Positions 24,200-35,652 of a stretch of DNA of 64,000 nucleotides are shown here, piece by piece (the first letter of the stretch is position 1; each line of letters begins with the position of its first letter). The position numbers and the translations under genes were made by a program. The notes beneath the pieces are model-generated. The model did not search any database. It was not told the DNA's origin and saw only the letters and a program-made list of their open reading frames with translations. The stretch is from Acanthochromis polyacanthus (Eukaryota > Chordata > Actinopteri > Pomacentridae): assembly GCF_021347895.1 (NCBI RefSeq), contig NC_067122.1, forward strand, positions 36,364,215-36,428,214. The letters are read 5' to 3'.

Positions 24200-27130
24200 T
24201 TTTTGGGCAGATTGGGGTTCAACACATAAGAAAAGGGAATGAGGAATCTGTTGTGCTTTTTCTTAGTAAACATGTCACCCAGAGGAATTCACACTTAGCA
24301 GAGACATAGTATTGATTCAGATTTAAAAGAAATGTGCAGTTTTCCGTCTGCTAAACACAACTTCCAGCTCACCATGAGGTCATGTGGCAGAAGAGCAATC
24401 CCACTTTTAGCAGTAGGCACATTTCTGATTAGCTGCTTTAGTTAAAGAACAGTCTTTTTTTTTTTTTTTTACACTTTTTTTGCTTCATTCTTAAAGGTTT
24501 GATAAAGATCTGTAGCACACCAATTTCTCCAAACTAAATAGAACACTGGAATCTGCAGGTGATTAGAGCAGTTTAGCTTTAAAACAGGAGGAAACATGTA
24601 GCCTGGCTCTGATTAAATGTATCCTAAATACAACACTTTAAAATTCACTTAACATATAAATATTTATACATATATATATTACATCTCATTTGATTTAATA
24701 TATATGCAAATACATGTAAATATAACAAGTTTAGCTACATAAAAAGTGTTACCTGGTAGTAGACACATCAAAACAAGTGTAACATCTGAACATAGAGAAG
24801 AATTTAGCTCAGGAAGAACCAGGTATGCAGCTTCCCTTCAGTTGTTATGCTAACTATGCTAATGCCAAATCGGTCTACATTTAACATATAATCAGAATCA
24901 GAAAAAAATATTTATTCCTGAGGGACAATTGGGCATAAGAGGTATCCAGATCTTCTAAACACAGCCATGTCTCCTGAAACTAACATACCTGTAAAACTAA
25001 ACTACAGATTTAAGTTGGGAGAAAAATGTTTCTTTCAAATCATAAATCTGTAGTTGGATAGGAATGTAATTTTTGGGAGATGGTGTTGCCAAAATATTTA
25101 ACTGTACCTTGAATTGGCGCCACACAGGTGTCAAACTGAACCTGTGATATCTTTTCTGACCGCTGTATTATGATGAACAGTGCGATTTGCTGTACTGACT
25201 CCTAATCGTCACATCTTTAACTGTTTTCCTCTAAAAGAATATTGAACCTGAAGGGTGAGCTAAGGGTGACACCAGATTCTCTTTGGATCAGGTGTTCTGT
25301 TGATTATCCAGTTTGCTTTAGGGAGCCTTTAAGTTGTTTGCTCTCACTTCCAACTACAGCAGCTGATTGGGAACTTCCACAATTTTGTAGTGTAGCCTCA
25401 AACAATACATTTCTCCTGCACTTAATGTGATTTGCATCTGTTTGCCTGCCTCCTTGTAAACCTTCACTTCAGATCAGACCTGAAACGGAGTAAAAACCTC
25501 CCGCGATGATTTAACGTGAATCAAACGGCTCCATTTTACTGCTGTTCCAATGCATGAACATTTTGTGCTGCTGTAATTTAGAAGAAGGCCAATTTTCAGC
25601 TGGAATTTCAGGTCCAACAATGAACTGAAGGGATTTGGTCTGTGGGCTTTTATTGTTGGCTGCACCGGCTTCACGTTAGTGGGATCCAAATGAATCATGT
25701 AGCATCAGCAGGCTTCTGTCACATGTCTGGATGGAGAAGAAATCCTACGGTGGAATTGAATCAGTTCATTTTACCATGTTTCCTTTTGTGCTGTAATATA
25801 TTTAACATGTCGGGAATAGCGAGTTTAATCAGTACAGACACTGGCAACGTTAAAAATGAGCTTATCCTTGAGTTTAGTTGCATCAGCGCGTTCTGAATAT
25901 TCGAGCTTTCTTAAGGGAAAATAAATATTGCAGAAATAATTCAAATCTCAGGCTTGGCAAGGACACACTGTTAATATATTTATGTCTGTTTCGATTGGTT
26001 TGTTTTAAAAAAAATAAAGTATTTTTGTTGAACGCGAGCTGCAGAGGTTGACTTGTAATCACGGGCCCGGTTTGGGTCCATATTCCTGAGTGAGTCCTGC
26101 AGAAACACTTTGCCGGCCGTCCACACGCCCCGCCGCTCTGCTGTAATGCATTTTGTGCTCACCCACAGCAGAGGTGTAAAGCTGCTGAGTAGTGAGGGAG
26201 CTCCTCAGGGACCTCGCCAGTCTATTCTGTGTTTTCTCTCCTTCCTCTCCTGTATCTATTTCTCTCCTCTGGAGTAGAAAATGCATGCGTCTCCTCTCCG
26301 GCGCTGGGAGAATTCGGCCCGAACTGAACATTTGCTAATTTGTGCATGATTCCACAGAGTCGATCTGTCCAGGCGACACAAACGGTTAAAAGCCTTGTAA
26401 TTGCATTTTTTTGAAATATAGTACGAATTCAGCCTCACGCCTTTTGAAGTTTTTTGCCATTTTCAATTTCCAGGCAATCATGCAGAACCATTTGTAGAAC
26501 TCTGCTTGAAGTGAACTCTGCATGCTGCCAATGAAAAGTCAAAAAATGTCCCAAAGACCAGGGCAGCACTTCACATCTCTCCCCTACCAATTTCACCTCT
26601 TCTAATCATTTCTTCTCTTTTCAGTCGGTGCTCCTTCTTGGTCTTTGAACACATCCGCATTCAGCTTTGCTTTATCTGTATCACTGCTACTTAAAGACGC
26701 ACTATTGGAAAGAAGCATTTTATTGATCAGCTTAAATGTGCAATCACTGATTTTTTTTATTTATTTTTTTTACCACTTAGAGGTAGCAGAACCAGTTTAA
26801 CACTGATTTCAATAAGATATATGAAGGTACTTACGTGTTTTTGACAACCTGTAGTGTTACTGAGCAGTGATTTCACAGTTGGGCCTCTGCTAAAAGACAA
26901 GATACAGATTTTTTTTAACCTTTATCTAACCAGATTAAACCCCTTGAGATCAGGATCGTTTTCACAAGGACCAAGAGGTCTGCAGCACACGTCATAAAAA
27001 CAATTACAAGGAGACGGCAGCATGAGTTAAAACATACAGTTTTGAAGGTGCAAAAGTGTTCAGAGAACGAACAATTTAAAAACACAAGCACTGTTCGGTG
27101 GCCTCATGCCGTCTATCCGTCAAGATAAGT
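24200..27130. other. Intergenic region 3' of ids
   Basis: No exon-like or transposase-like sequence is recognised. It is mostly AT-rich, with a T run at 24457-24470 and a GC-richer patch near 26050-26330 that has no clear coding frame. Confidence 0.6.
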
Positions 27131-27508
27131 CTGGGGGTCAAACTCATTTTAGTTCACATTCAGCCCAAGTTGATCTCAAGTGGACTGGAAACAGTAAAAT
27201 CAGAGCATAATAACCTATAAATAACCACAAGTCCAAATCTGCCCCTTTGTTTTACTGGATGAAAATGTTAACACTTAATGAAAAATAATTTGACAAATCA
27301 TTATGAACAACCTGAAATTTCTGAAGAAAAGTGAGGGCAATTCCAGCAATATTATGCCTCATTTTATCATTTACACATTACAACTTATAGACCACAGTGT
27401 CTACAACTCAACAATCTAGTATTTTGCTTTATGATTCTAACAACTTGTCAAGATCTAGAAACTATGTGAAATTCATAGTTTTACAAATTTTTTAAAATTA
27501 GAGTCTTC
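27131..27508. mobile_element. hAT-type MITE, copy B (3' truncated)
   Basis: It follows copy A (20811) closely: TCAAACTCATTTTAG near the start, AGCATAATAACCTAT, ATTATGCCTCATTTTATCAT, TATTTTGCTTTATGATT and TAGTTTTACAAATTT occur in the same order. The A-rich array of copy A is absent, with CACAGTGTCTACAA running straight on to CAATCTAGTATTTT. The right-hand inverted repeat is missing. Confidence 0.7.
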
Positions 27509-27525
27509 TCTGCAGGGGTGGACTG

Positions 27526-28830
27526 GCCATCTGGCATACCGGGCACTGTCCCGGTGGGGCTGGTCAACAGGTTCCCCCAGTCCTGTAATCAGTAAATTGT
27601 AACGACATTTTAAATTTCACGGGTCGCTTCTGTTATCCCAGTGCAGCTTTTCCAGTGTTTACGTCGTTGGTTATCAGCTCAGGAAACACACAGACCAATT
27701 ACATACAAATTCAGGCATCCCACATGATGCTACTCAGCCAATGAAATCTCTGCATTGTAGCTGCTAAGCAAGCTCAGCGTTCAGAAGACAGTTTAGAGGC
27801 AAAGGACAGACAAGAGGACAGAGTAGATAGAAAGACAAATGACACCAAGAAGAAAGTAGCCCTGCACATGCTGATTATGTTCGGCTAAACACACAGTTAT
27901 GAGGCAGTTTTCTCAACTAAGAATATAATCCAAACTAAATATTGTACCAGACTGACCAATGAGCTCCAAATGTGTTTGAGAACGACTCTGACACCATTCA
28001 GACCACGATTCAAAATACTGACAGGACAACCTGCAGCTCAGTTCTCCCATTAAGCTGCAGGAATATAAGGGGAGAGATATGAGACGGGAAAAAATGTGAA
28101 AGTGTTCAACTGACCCTTTGCTAAGCTCCGCCTCCCTTGGTTACTGTTGCTACGCCCATAGACAATAAAGAGTAGACGCTGCTTGGGGTGCTGTGCAGCG
28201 AGAAATACGGCCGTCATCTTGGTCCGGTCAGCCGCTCCACTCAGCGTTGTTTGACAGCGCATTTGATGCATCTTAACTCTGAATATTAAACTGATTTTCA
28301 CGCGTTTTTTATTTTTATTTTTTTGCTGCAAACATCATACATGTAGCTATGATACAAGGCAAATGGTTCGGCGTATTTTAATATCCATAGCGGGATTAAT
28401 AGATAATAATAATAATAGGTAATAGAATATTCTGATATTAAAGGCATTAGAGGAGATTTAATTTCCTACGACTTTGAACGTAGCATACGCATGCGCACAT
28501 ACAACCTCTCCCTCACCCCCCTCTAACCTCCCCCCTCTTAACATTTACGAAGAAACGCCCCCCTCCAGAAACTTGCGTAGGACTCGTGAAGTTGTCTTTT
28601 ACGGCTGGGTCCCCCTGGATCTTTATCTGCCATTATGTAAAAAAAGATGAGCAAAACAAGTGGCCAGCTAACTACGAAGCTATACCAAAGCAACACATAC
28701 AGAAAACACGTAAGTCCAAGGCGTACGTAATCTATGTAACTAGGCCTGAGCCAGAAGATTTTTGATTGACAGGAAAGGGAGCAAAGCAAAGATTGGCTGA
28801 TGTTTTTCAGATCCTGCCATGTCCAGTTAT
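27526..28830 (-). mobile_element. Putative hAT-like remnant with transposase N-terminus
   Basis: The left edge has CAGGGGTGGACTGGCCATC, which resembles a terminal repeat of fish hAT elements. On the minus strand an ATG near 28634 reads MADKDPGGPSRKRQLHESYA and stops within about 30 codons. That matches the short, basic start of hAT-type transposases. No catalytic core or dimerisation domain follows, so it would be an internally deleted copy. The right edge is a guess. Confidence 0.35.
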
Positions 28831-29129
28831 TTTTTAAAATTTTTTATTCTTTTAGAGACCATACATACAAGTCCACTAAAAGTCAGTATATTCATTTTAT
28901 GTGAATCAGACAAATTAAACAAAAAAAAACATCCTCCATAATGCCTTTAGGCTCGACTGTAGACAGGTATTTTGCAAACACTGTAAACACACACACACTA
29001 ATATATGTTAGAGAAGCAGATAATGGCAGTAAAGTGAATTATTTTAATAATTTGAAGAGACAATATATGATTATGCTATATATACATATATAAACAAAAT
29101 ACTGACTAATGAACACATTAGTCAGTTTT

Positions 29130-29262
29130 CTGATATATTGATTATATTGATACTCCATACATGATTTATATATGTAGTATGATTTTCTCTGATATATAAT
29201 TTTTATCTATTATAGCCTGTATATATGTGAATGATGTTGATACTCCATCTATGATTTATATA
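29130..29262. repeat. Degenerate tandem repeat split by the first Tc1 element
   Basis: Two units each carry TTGATACTCCAT, ATGATTTATAT, then TCTGTGATATATA-like and TCTATTAT/GTTT blocks. Unit 1 is about 29140-29218. Unit 2 starts near 29237, is cut at a TA by the Tc1 element, and resumes at about 30894-30945. Confidence 0.6.
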
Positions 29263-30891
29263 CAGTGCCTTGTGAAAGTATTCGGCCCCCTTGAACTTTT
29301 CAACCTTTTGCCACATTTCAGGCTTCAAACATAAAGATATAACATTTTAATTTTTTTGTCAAGAATCAACAACAATTGGGACACAATCGTGAAGTGGAAC
29401 GAAATTTATTGGATATTTTATACTTTTTTAACAAATAAAAAACTGAAAAGTGGGGTGTGCAATATTATTCGGCCCCTTTACTTTCAGTGCAGCAAACTCA
29501 CTCCAGAAGTTCAGAGAGGATCTCTGAATGATCCAATGTTGTCCTAAATGACTGATGATGATAAATAGAATCCACCTGTGTGTAATCAAGTCTCCGTATA
29601 AATGCACCTGGTCTGTGATAGTCTCAGGGTTCTGTTTAAAGTGCAGAGAGCATCATGAAGACCAAGGAACACACCAGGCAGGTCCCAGATACTGTTGTGG
29701 AGAAGTTTAAAGCCGGATTTGGATACAAAAAGATTTCCCAAGCTTTAAACATCTCAAGGAGCACTGTGCAAGCAATCATACTGAAATGGAAGGAGCATCA
29801 GACCACTGCAGATCTACCAAGACCCGGCCGTCCCTCTAAACTTTCACCTCCAACAAGGAGAAGACTGATCAGAGATGCAGCCAAGAGGCCCATGATCACT
29901 CTGGATGGACTGCAGAGATCTACAGCTGAGGTGGGAGAGTCTGTCCATAGGACAACAATCAGTCGTACACTGCACAAATCTGGCCTTTATGGAAGAGTGG
30001 CAAGAAGAAAGCCATTTCTCAAAGATATCCATAAAAAGTCTGGTTTGAAGTTTGCCACAAGCCACCTGGGAGACACACCAAACATGTGGAAGAAGGTGCT
30101 CTGGTCAGATGAAACCAAAATCGAACTTTCTGGCCACAATGCAAAACGATATGTTTGGCGTAAAAGCAACACAACTCATCACCCTGAACACACCATCCCC
30201 ACTGTCAAACATGGTGGTGGCAGCCTCATGGTTTGGGCCTGCTTTTCTTCAGCAGGGACAGGGAAGATGGTTAAAATTGATGGGAAGATGAATGGAGCCA
30301 AATACAGGAGCATTCTGGAAGAAAACCTGTTGGAGTCTGCAAAAGACCTGAGACTGGGACGGAGATTTATCTTCCAACAGGACAATGATCCAAAACATAA
30401 AGCCAAATCTACAATGGAATGGTTCACAAATAAACGTATCCAGGTGTTAGAATGGCCAAGTCAAAGTCCAGACCTGAATCCAATCGAGAATCTGTGGGCA
30501 GAGCTGAAGACTGCTGTTCACAAACACTCTCCATCCAACCTCACTGAGCTCGAGCTGTTTTGCAAGGAAGAATGGGCAAGAATTCAGTCTCTGGATGTGC
30601 AAAACTGATAGAGACATACCCCAAGCGACTTGCAGCTGTAATTGCAGCAAAAGGTGGCGCTACAAAGTATTAATGCAAGGGGGCCGAATAATATTGTACG
30701 CCGCACTTTTCAGGTTTTTATTTGTTAAAAAGTTTAAAATATCCAATAAATTTTGTTCCTCTTCACGATTGTGTCCCAATTGTTGTTGATTCTTGACAAA
30801 AAATTAAAATTTTATATCTTTATGTTTGAAGCCTGAAATGTGGCGAAAGGTTGAAAAGTTCAAGGGGGCCGAATACTTTCACAAGGCACTG
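29263..30891 (+). mobile_element. Tc1-like element, copy 1
   Basis: A 1,629-bp element flanked by TA on both sides (29261-29262 and 30892-30893). Its ends are long inverted repeats of about 210 bp beginning CAGTGCCTTGTGAAAGTATT. It carries one transposase frame. The interior differs from copy 2 at only a few percent of bases, so the two are recent. Confidence 0.95.
29655..30608 (+). CDS. Tc1-family transposase, copy 1
   Basis: A 317-codon frame. It cuts and pastes its own DNA by binding the inverted repeats and using a DD34E active site. Order: a paired-like HTH (KKISQALNISRSTVQAIILK), a GRPSKLSPPTRR AT-hook-like basic link, a second HTH ending near TISRTLHKSGLYGRV, then catalytic D in LWSDETKIEL, D in FQQDNDPKHKAKST and E in SPDLNPIENLWAELK. 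Fish Tc1 transposases are usually about 340 aa. Here the frame breaks after ARIQS and ends 5 codons later; the standard tail resumes in another frame (CAKLIETYPKRLAAV, 30596-30673). All three acidic residues are kept. Copy 2 has the same break. It may be inactive, or may tolerate loss of the last residues. Confidence 0.95.
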   Translation: MKTKEHTRQVPDTVVEKFKAGFGYKKISQALNISRSTVQAIILKWKEHQTTADLPRPGRPSKLSPPTRRRLIRDAAKRPMITLDGLQRSTAEVGESVHRTTISRTLHKSGLYGRVARRKPFLKDIHKKSGLKFATSHLGDTPNMWKKVLWSDETKIELSGHNAKRYVWRKSNTTHHPEHTIPTVKHGGGSLMVWACFSSAGTGKMVKIDGKMNGAKYRSILEENLLESAKDLRLGRRFIFQQDNDPKHKAKSTMEWFTNKRIQVLEWPSQSPDLNPIENLWAELKTAVHKHSPSNLTELELFCKEEWARIQSLDVQN

Positions 30892-30993
30892 TATATTCAT
30901 TTTCTGTGATATATAGCTTCTATCTATTGTTTTAAATAGAAATGTGTGTTGTGCGTAAACACTTCCGGTCACTCGTGTAGCTGCAGAGTAGCT

Positions 30994-32498
30994 ATGGCGT
31001 TCTTCACACGCTCGCTTCAGGATCTGTCCATAATAATGATTAACGATGTAAGTTGTTTTATTCAAGCATCGACAAGAGCCGCATCAAGTAAAAAAAGCAA
31101 GGGATTCCAACTTTACGTTACAAGCTACATTCACAAGTACGAAGGTAAGACCCGAAACTGTGTTGTTTTTAACATTAGCTAGCATATGTTGGAGAAAACA
31201 CGTTAGTTAAAATGATTTACATTGCAAGCTTTTATAGTGTATGTAATATGTACATTGGACGCATTTTTAATATGATCATGTGCCTGTCATTGTTGTACAT
31301 TTTCAATTGTTATTTCCACTGTCAGTGTCAAATAAAGATCCTGATGCGGGAGAAATATCTGTTAGGGCTGAATGCTACAGATCTATGAGGAAAAGCAAGA
31401 AGCCCCACAGTTTAAGTGGAAAGAAAAGTTATCGTGCAAGTTCCATGCAGGCTGGTTGTTCATGCATGAGAAAAGTTCTTGTCTCTGAAAAGTTTCGTAA
31501 GTAAAATATATCCAGCAAGTTCTTTGCAGGCTATTCATGTACTGCACTCATGTATAAAAGTAAATCAATTTGATGTTTAAAATAGTGGTTTTTGAAGTGA
31601 GATTCATGGAATCCTTCAGAGATTCAGAAGGTCTGCATGATGACTTGTGTATTGGGTTAAATTCTAAACAAATAGGGATCTGTGGTCTAATTAGTGAAAG
31701 TGAAGGATCTTTGAAAAATCTGAAAAACCACTCATTTTAAAGTGTGTTTTAAAATTGTTAAAACACATATATTCTAACTTATGTCTATTTTCAGCTTTTG
31801 CTGAGAGATTGCTGTACTGTGCAGCTACAAGTGTTCCTGCACAGCAGGTGGTGCTGCAAGTGATGCCATGTGCAATCATGTGGCCGCCCTACTGTACCAG
31901 ACTGCACATTATTGTCAACAGAAGATCACTGCTGTTCCTCCGACTCACAGCTGCACAGAAACTGAACAGAAATGGCACAAACCAAGAACCAGGGTAATTA
32001 TTTGCTGTGCCACTATCCTTTGATTTCATTCATGTTAAACAGTTTTTTTCCCCCTCTCCTTTTTTTTCCTTTTTCTTATTTTGCAGGGTGTCAAACCTGG
32101 TCCGGTAAATGACATGGTGATTCACTCAGCGAGACCCAAGGAAAGAAGAGTGGGAGAGGGCATCAGGTTAGTATTGTTATTTTGTAATCATGCTATCAAG
32201 GGCTTTTCTACTTGTAATATCAATGCTACTGCTATGTACCATTCATAATCTTTTTTTTTTCTTAGCTGTTGTTAGTTGTTCATTCAAATGTTTCTTCTTC
32301 ATAGGAGCAACTTGTACAGGGGAGTCACCTCACCTCTCCCTGAGCTTTCCACACTCCGGGTAGATGAGGTTTACCATGATCTTCCAAGTGATATAGCTCC
32401 ATGGATAACAACTATGGCAATATCTAATGATGTACCTCTGATTGACTCTCTGTTTGGGAAAGTGCAAGAAGGAAGTGTGTTGTCCTATCACATGCCAG
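30994..32498 (+). CDS. Multi-exon gene with SWIM zinc finger, YqaJ-associated type (partial)
   Basis: Five exons can be read: 30994-31144 (MAFFTRSLQDLS to SYIHKYE), 31326 to about 31496, about 31806-31993, 32087-32166 and 32305-32498. Exons 3-5 join in phase. Exon 2 gives RAECYRSMRKSKKPHSL. Exon 3 gives CSCTAGGAASDAMCNHVAALL, a SWIM CxC...CxH zinc motif, then PPTHSCTETEQKWHKPR. Exon 4 gives GVKPGPVNDMVI and exon 5 gives LYRGVTSPLPEL. This order is what I remember from fish proteins with a SWIM finger before a YqaJ-type nuclease domain. The nuclease exons are not found; the reading is cut by a Tc1 insertion and other debris. The exon 2/exon 3 junction is not settled: acceptors at 31805 and 31824 differ in phase, and only the former fits a phase-1 donor. 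Function is inferred only from the finger. It may belong to a transposon. Confidence 0.6.
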
Positions 32499-32664
32499 GT
32501 AAAAGTTCACTAGGGCGCCATCTGCTTTAGGGGGTGCCCATAGACATTAATGTCTGTGGGGACGCCAAGTTGCTGTTAAAAAAATGCTCGTTATTTACGC
32601 TTATTAAATATGCCATGTGTTTTCTCGTAAATGATAAACAAATAATGTGAAATGTAAATATATA

Positions 32665-34295
32665 CAGTGCCTTGTGAAAGTATTCGGCCCCCTTGAACTT
32701 TTCAACCTTTCGCCGCATTTCAGGCTTCAAACATAAAGATATAAAATTTTAATTTTTTTGTCAAGAATCAACAACAATTGGGACACAATCGTGAAGTGGA
32801 ACGAAATTTATTGGATATTTTATACTTTTTTAACAAATAAAAAACTGAAAAGTGAGGTGTGCAATATTATTCGGCCCCTTTACTTTCAGTGCAGCAAACT
32901 CACTCCAGAAGTTCAGTGAGGATCTCTGAATGATCCAATGTTGTCCTAAATGACTGATGATGATAAATAGAATCCACCTGTGTGTAATCAAGTCTCCGTA
33001 TAAATGCACCTGCTCTGTGATAGTCTCAGGGTTCTGTTTAAAGTGCAGAGAGCATCATGAAGACCAAGGAACATACCAGGCAGGTCCCAGATACTGTTGT
33101 GGAGAAGTTTAAAGCCGGATTTGGATACAAAAAGATTTCCCAAGCTTTAAACATCTCAAGGAGCACTGTGCAAGCAATCATATTAAAATGGAAGGAGCAT
33201 CAGACCACTGCAAATCTACCAAGACCCGGCCGTCCCTCTAAACTTTCACCTCGAACAAGGAGAAGACTGATCAGAGATGCAGCCAAGAGGCCCATGATCA
33301 CTCTGGATGAACTGCAGAGATCTACAGCTGAGGTGGGAGAGTCTGTCCATAGGACAACAATCAGTCGTACACTGCACAAATCCGGCCTTTATGGAAGAGT
33401 GGCAAGAAGAAAGCCATTTCTCAAAGATATCCATAAAAAGTCTGGTTTGAAGTTTGCCACAAGCCACCTGGGAGACACACCAAACATGTGGAAGAAGGTG
33501 CTCTGGTCAGATGAAACCAAAATCGAACTTCTTGGCCACAATGCAAAACGATATGTTTGGCATAAAAGCAACACAGCTCATCACCCTGAACACACCATCC
33601 CCACTGTCAAACATGGTGGTGGCAGCCTCATGGTTTGGGCCTGCTTTTCTTCAGCAGGGACAGGGAAGATGGTTAAAATTGATGGGAAGATGAATGGAGC
33701 CAAATACAGGAGCATTCTGGAAGAAAACCTGTTGGAGTCTGCAAAAGACCTGAGACTGGGACGGAGATTTATCTTCCAACAGGACAATGATCCAAAACAT
33801 AAAGCCAAATCTACAATGGAATGGTTCACAAATAAACGTATCCAGGTGTTAGAATGGCCAAGTCAAAGTCCAGACCTGAATCCAATCGAGAATCTGTGGG
33901 CAGAGCTGAAGACTGCTGTTCACAAACACTCTCCATCCAACCTCACTGAGCTCGAGCTGTTTTGTAAGGAAGAATGGGCAAGAATTCAGTCTCTGGATGT
34001 GCAAAACTGATAGAGACGTACCCCAAGCGACTTGCAGCTGTAATTGCAGCAAAAGGTGGCGCTACAAAGTATTAATGCAAGGGGGCCGAATAATATTGCA
34101 TGCCCCACTTTTCAGGTTTTTATTTGTTAAAAAAGTTTAAAATATCCAATAAATTTTGTTCCACTTCACGATTGTGTCCCAATTGTTGTTGATTCTTGAC
34201 AAAAAAATTAAAATTTTCTATCTTTATGTTTGAAGCCTGAAATGTGGTGAAAGGTTGAAAAGTTCAAGGGGGCCGAATACTTTCACAAGGCACTG
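32665..34295 (+). mobile_element. Tc1-like element, copy 2
   Basis: A 1,631-bp element in the same orientation as copy 1, flanked by TA (32663-32664 and 34296-34297), with the same long inverted repeats starting CAGTGCCTTGTGAAAG. It inserted about 165 bp after the last recognised exon of the SWIM gene. Confidence 0.95.
33057..34010 (+). CDS. Tc1-family transposase, copy 2
   Basis: A 317-codon frame differing from copy 1 at six residues by my reading: N for D after the HTH, R for P in SPRTRR, E for G in LDELQRS, L for S in ELLGHN, H for R in YVWHKSN and A for T in NTAHH. The catalytic D, D and E and both HTH blocks are intact. It shares with copy 1 the frameshift after ARIQS. The displaced tail lies at 33998-34075 and ends in TAA. 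R and E at the second and third of those sites look closer to usual Tc1 proteins, so copy 2 may be nearer the ancestor. Confidence 0.95.
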   Translation: MKTKEHTRQVPDTVVEKFKAGFGYKKISQALNISRSTVQAIILKWKEHQTTANLPRPGRPSKLSPRTRRRLIRDAAKRPMITLDELQRSTAEVGESVHRTTISRTLHKSGLYGRVARRKPFLKDIHKKSGLKFATSHLGDTPNMWKKVLWSDETKIELLGHNAKRYVWHKSNTAHHPEHTIPTVKHGGGSLMVWACFSSAGTGKMVKIDGKMNGAKYRSILEENLLESAKDLRLGRRFIFQQDNDPKHKAKSTMEWFTNKRIQVLEWPSQSPDLNPIENLWAELKTAVHKHSPSNLTELELFCKEEWARIQSLDVQN

Positions 34296-34495
34296 TATAT
34301 TCGCAAAACTCTGTGACAATGACCTCCTGGCGCCCCCTCATCACCTCTTTCTAACCTGACTGGTGGCTGCTTCTGTTGTTTACATTGCAAGGTGAGTGGG
34401 GCATCATGGGTAGCACATCTCAGACGTTTTATTGGAGACAAATGATCGTCGTTGTGGTTCTATTGACATTGTCAACAAATTTTTATTATGAAAAG

Positions 34496-35645
34496 CAGTG
34501 GCGGCGCCAGAGTATTTTTTCTGATTCAGCTACGGTGGGGCTCAAATAAATGCCAGAATTTCAGTGTGAATGTATATTTAATAAAATACTCTCCAACCAC
34601 AGCTCGAAACAGTCACAGTTACAGCACTAGTTACCTTAACAGTACAACAGGTTGTTCAACGGCATAGATGGGAGGCGATGAGACCAATATAAGATTAGAG
34701 TGGTCAAAAGGCAAACTTCAACACACAGATCAGCCCATTTAACAGCACACATTTTCAAGTTGACCTAAAACCATTTACAGTATTCCGGAGCAGCCAAGAG
34801 TTTTAACACAGCTCCAACAAATTAAGTAGGCTAAGCAGCCAAGGAGGGAAACCACAGCGCTTCACAAAGTAAACAAAACAATAACTCACCAGCTAATGTT
34901 CACACAAGCACAATCCTCTGGTTTTTGTGACTGGAGGCAAAGTTGTCAATGATGCGTTGGACATCCAAAGTCTTTGTCTTCTGTTTATTGATTGACAACA
35001 GGGCCAAGTTGCTGTTTCGGGTATCACCGCTCCTGTTCCGTAGATAGTTCTTAATCCGACGGAGGCAGGAAAAACTCCGTTCACACAAAGCAGAGGTCAT
35101 GGGCAGGGTTAGTGAAATACAGATGAGTTTGTATAAATCCACAAAAGCATCCCGGTAAGGCCACAATAAAGCAAGAAATCCCACAGTCTCATTCACTACA
35201 TGTCCCTGCGCTCTCTTTCTTTCCAGCAGGCACTGAACTTGGTGTAGCTCTGCTGTCAGGTTTTGATCAGTCACTCCGTAGAACTGTTCCATAGGCTGCA
35301 GATATTTTTTGTCCAGGAAAGACGCATGTTTGGGGCTGAGTGCCGAGACTCTAGATAAAACACCTCCGGCCTCGGCTGAGAAACGTCTCTTCCTCTTCCT
35401 CCTGCTCCATCTCCTCTTCATCTTGCTCATTTTCATCCTCCCAAGCATTGAACATGGGAGACCCAGGACCAGAGTGGTCATCTTCCCTTGCAGGTGTGTC
35501 CGTAGTTTTATCCAACTCACCCACCACCGCTGTCTGTTGTTCCGTCCGGCGACGTTTAAAAACAAATTTATCCATATTTGACCCAGCTTACTAACGTTAA
35601 CTTTGTCACGAGTGATAATAAGCCGGCAACACAAATTAGAGCCAG
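34496..35645 (-). mobile_element. Internally deleted hAT element (ZMYM-like)
   Basis: The 3' end has CAGTGGCGGCGCCAGAG at 34496, like a hAT terminal repeat. The opposite end is not found before the next transposon begins near 35650, so it is lost or overwritten. The content is a transposase start and end fused by a deletion. Confidence 0.6.
34900..35575 (-). pseudogene. hAT transposase, N-terminus joined to C-terminus, frameshifted
   Basis: The start (35575) reads MDKFVFKRRRTEQQ and runs through an acidic stretch. The C-terminal part is in a different frame from about 35385 down to a stop at 34900-34902. It gives LYKLICISLTLPMTSALCE, then RSFSCLRRIKNYLR and NSNLALLSINKQ, which is the hAT C-terminal dimerisation domain, as in the fish elements resembling ZMYM1. 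The RNase H-like core between them is missing, so it cannot catalyse transposition. Its 5' side abuts the DDE_4-type pseudogene at about 35650. Confidence 0.8.
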
Positions 35646-35652
35646 GTTAAGT

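Noticed and set aside
30052..30427. Extra frames within the Tc1 transposases on both strands
   Set aside because: They repeat in both copies as shadows of the real frame and carry no motif.
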